Positions 62,629 to 64,000 of a stretch of DNA of 64,000 nt are shown piece by piece. The translations under genes and the position numbers were made by a program. The stretch covers positions 1-64,000 of the forward strand of contig JAZLBL010000014.1 in assembly GCA_045613685.1 (NCBI GenBank), read 5' to 3'. The notes under the pieces are model-generated. The model had not been told where the DNA came from and made no database searches. It was given only the letters and a program-made list of their open reading frames with translations. The stretch's first letter is position 1. The number at the start of each line of letters is the position of its first letter. This stretch comes from Fimenecus sp045613685 (GTDB lineage: Bacteria > Bacillota > Clostridia > Oscillospirales > Acutalibacteraceae).

Positions 62629-64000
62629 TTGAAAAAAATTAACTGGAAAGTTATTATTCCATATCTTTTAATTCCTGCAATGTTTATGGGCTTTCTCTAT
62701 ATGTATATGGATAGAGGTGCTCAGACAGAGTTGCAATATTATGAGATAGTTGAACTTTTTGACCAAGGAAAAGTCACAAAAGGAGAACTCAACCTTACAA
62801 GTGGATTAATGACATATAAACTTGAAGGCGACGATAAAGAGTATAAATATACTGTTCCAAATGTGAATATTTTCGTTAATGATGTTCATGACCTTGTTCG
62901 TCAACATAATATTGATAATCCTGATAATCAAATTGAATGGAACTATAAAGCAGGTTCATCAAATTCTTGGTTGCTCAGTATGTTGCCATCCATCGGTGTG
63001 CTCGTGTTGCTCGGCGTTGTTATGGCTATTATGTTCAAAAAGATGAATAGCTCAATAACAAACGAAAATAACCGTGCAATGAATTTCGGCAAAGCTCGTG
63101 TAAAGCGTGCAGACGACGAAACAAGAAAAGTTACTTTTAAAGACGTTGCGGGTGCTGACGAAGAAAAAGAAGAACTTACAGAACTTGTTGAATTCTTGAA
63201 AAATCCTCTTGAATTCTCAAAACTCGGTGCAAGAATCCCTAAGGGTGTCCTTCTTGTAGGCCCTCCAGGTACAGGTAAAACTTTACTTGCTCGTGCAGTT
63301 GCAGGCGAAGCAAATGCACCATTCTTCTCAATCTCAGGTTCTGACTTTGTTGAAATGTATGTTGGTGTTGGTGCATCTCGTGTGCGCGACCTTTTCAAAG
63401 AAGCAAAGAAGAGTCAACCATCAATTATTTTCATTGACGAAATTGACGCTGTTGGTCGTCATCGTGGAGCCGGTATGGGTGGCGGACACGACGAGCGTGA
63501 ACAAACACTTAACCAGTTGCTTGTTGAGATGGATGGTTTTGGTGCAAATGATGGTGTAATCGTTATTGCAGCAACTAACCGTCCTGATATTCTTGACCCA
63601 GCACTTCTTCGCCCAGGTCGTTTCGACCGTCAGGTAACAGTTGGCTATCCTGATGTTAAGGGTAGAGAAGAAATTCTTCAGGTACATGCAAAGAATAAGC
63701 CATTAGCACCTGATGTTGACTTGCATCAGATTGCTGCAACAACAGTTGGATTCACAGGTGCAGACCTTGAAAATCTTCTCAATGAAGCAGCACTTCTTGC
63801 AGCAAAGCGCAAGCTTATGGCTATCACAATGGCTGAAATTGAAGAAGCAACCATGAAGGTTGTTGTTGGTGCTGAAAAGAAATCAAGAAAGATTACAGAA
63901 AAAGATAAGAAGATTACTGCATATCACGAAGCAGGTCACGCAGTTTCATCTTATTATCTTGAAAATAAAGACCCTGTTACTCATATTTCAATCGTACCTC
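62629..64000 (+). CDS. ftsH: ATP-dependent zinc metalloprotease FtsH (partial, runs off window)
   Basis: 457 codons are visible. It starts at TTG 62629 with CAGGAG upstream, reading MKKINWKVIIPYLLIPAMF. Two membrane helices (about 8-25 and 110-130) flank a periplasm-side domain. The AAA+ module has Walker A GPPGTGKT (211-218), Walker B IIFIDEIDAVG and the arginine-finger region ATNRPDILDPALLRPGRFD. The zinc motif HEAGH is at 433-437. The remaining protease domain lies beyond the window; the gene is cut by the window, not broken. Confidence 0.97.
   Translation, partial: MKKINWKVIIPYLLIPAMFMGFLYMYMDRGAQTELQYYEIVELFDQGKVTKGELNLTSGLMTYKLEGDDKEYKYTVPNVNIFVNDVHDLVRQHNIDNPDNQIEWNYKAGSSNSWLLSMLPSIGVLVLLGVVMAIMFKKMNSSITNENNRAMNFGKARVKRADDETRKVTFKDVAGADEEKEELTELVEFLKNPLEFSKLGARIPKGVLLVGPPGTGKTLLARAVAGEANAPFFSISGSDFVEMYVGVGASRVRDLFKEAKKSQPSIIFIDEIDAVGRHRGAGMGGGHDEREQTLNQLLVEMDGFGANDGVIVIAATNRPDILDPALLRPGRFDRQVTVGYPDVKGREEILQVHAKNKPLAPDVDLHQIAATTVGFTGADLENLLNEAALLAAKRKLMAITMAEIEEATMKVVVGAEKKSRKITEKDKKITAYHEAGHAVSSYYLENKDPVTHISIVP

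Overview
The window reads as a chromosomal segment of a low-GC, Gram-positive, endospore-forming Clostridia-type bacterium, most likely a gut member of the Oscillospirales/Ruminococcaceae or a close relative. The evidence is the sporulation sigma factors SigK and SpoIIGA-SigE, a CIRCE/HrcA-controlled dnaK operon, T-box, M-box, preQ1-I and L10-leader RNAs, RNase J, GdpP, strong AGGAGG-type ribosome binding sites with frequent TTG/GTG starts, a cohesin/Big2 surface protein, and many sugar hydrolases. I saw no insertion sequence, prophage, CRISPR array, rRNA gene or replication origin. The window cuts an intergenic repeat at its left edge and ftsH at its right edge.

Layout. 1-6.2 kb: intergenic repeat, then lacZ-type beta-galactosidase (GH2), a GNAT acetyltransferase and a GH95 alpha-L-fucosidase in one operon, facing a GPH sugar symporter with a very long charged tail (6.2-8.7 kb). 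8.9-10.7 kb: Mg2+ M-box with terminator, a 24-codon leader ORF and mgtE. 10.7-17.9 kb: repeat cluster, a membrane-anchored cohesin/Big2 protein, an unknown protein with a PHP phosphoesterase, and T-box-thrS-metallophosphoesterase. 18-24 kb: padR/HAAS pair and hrcA-grpE-dnaK-dnaJ. 24-27 kb: second repeat copy, hemolysin III family protein, preQ1-queT and a lipase-like protein. 27-31 kb: rpmG-secE-nusG-rplK-rplA and rplJ-rplL with a leader, but no rpoB after rplL; instead there is a stand-alone 34-codon gene. 31-38.3 kb: lipoprotein, redox-type protein and three glycosidases (clan-D-like, GH31, GH43-like). 38.4-38.8 kb: four tRNAs. 38.9-48 kb: ZIP transporter, sigK, GH63/GH37-like hydrolase, PBP1A, ruvX, spoIIGA-sigE. 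48-54 kb: glycerol-3-phosphate-dehydrogenase-like operon ending in a GH29 alpha-L-fucosidase, facing a second GPH symporter; then rnhA. 55-64 kb: rnj-gdpP-rplI-dnaB-tilS-hpt-ftsH.

How the parts fit. All seven glycosidases lack a recognisable signal peptide, and two GPH sugar symporters lie beside the two fucosidase genes. The simplest reading is a cell that imports short fucosylated/galactosylated oligosaccharides (host mucin or milk type, or plant glycans) and trims them in the cytoplasm. The rest is core information processing, chaperone, envelope and sporulation machinery. The items I consider most worth a second look are the 34-codon stand-alone gene, the leader ORF between M-box and mgtE, the hairpin that holds the sigK ribosome binding site, the symporter tail, and the composite intergenic repeats.
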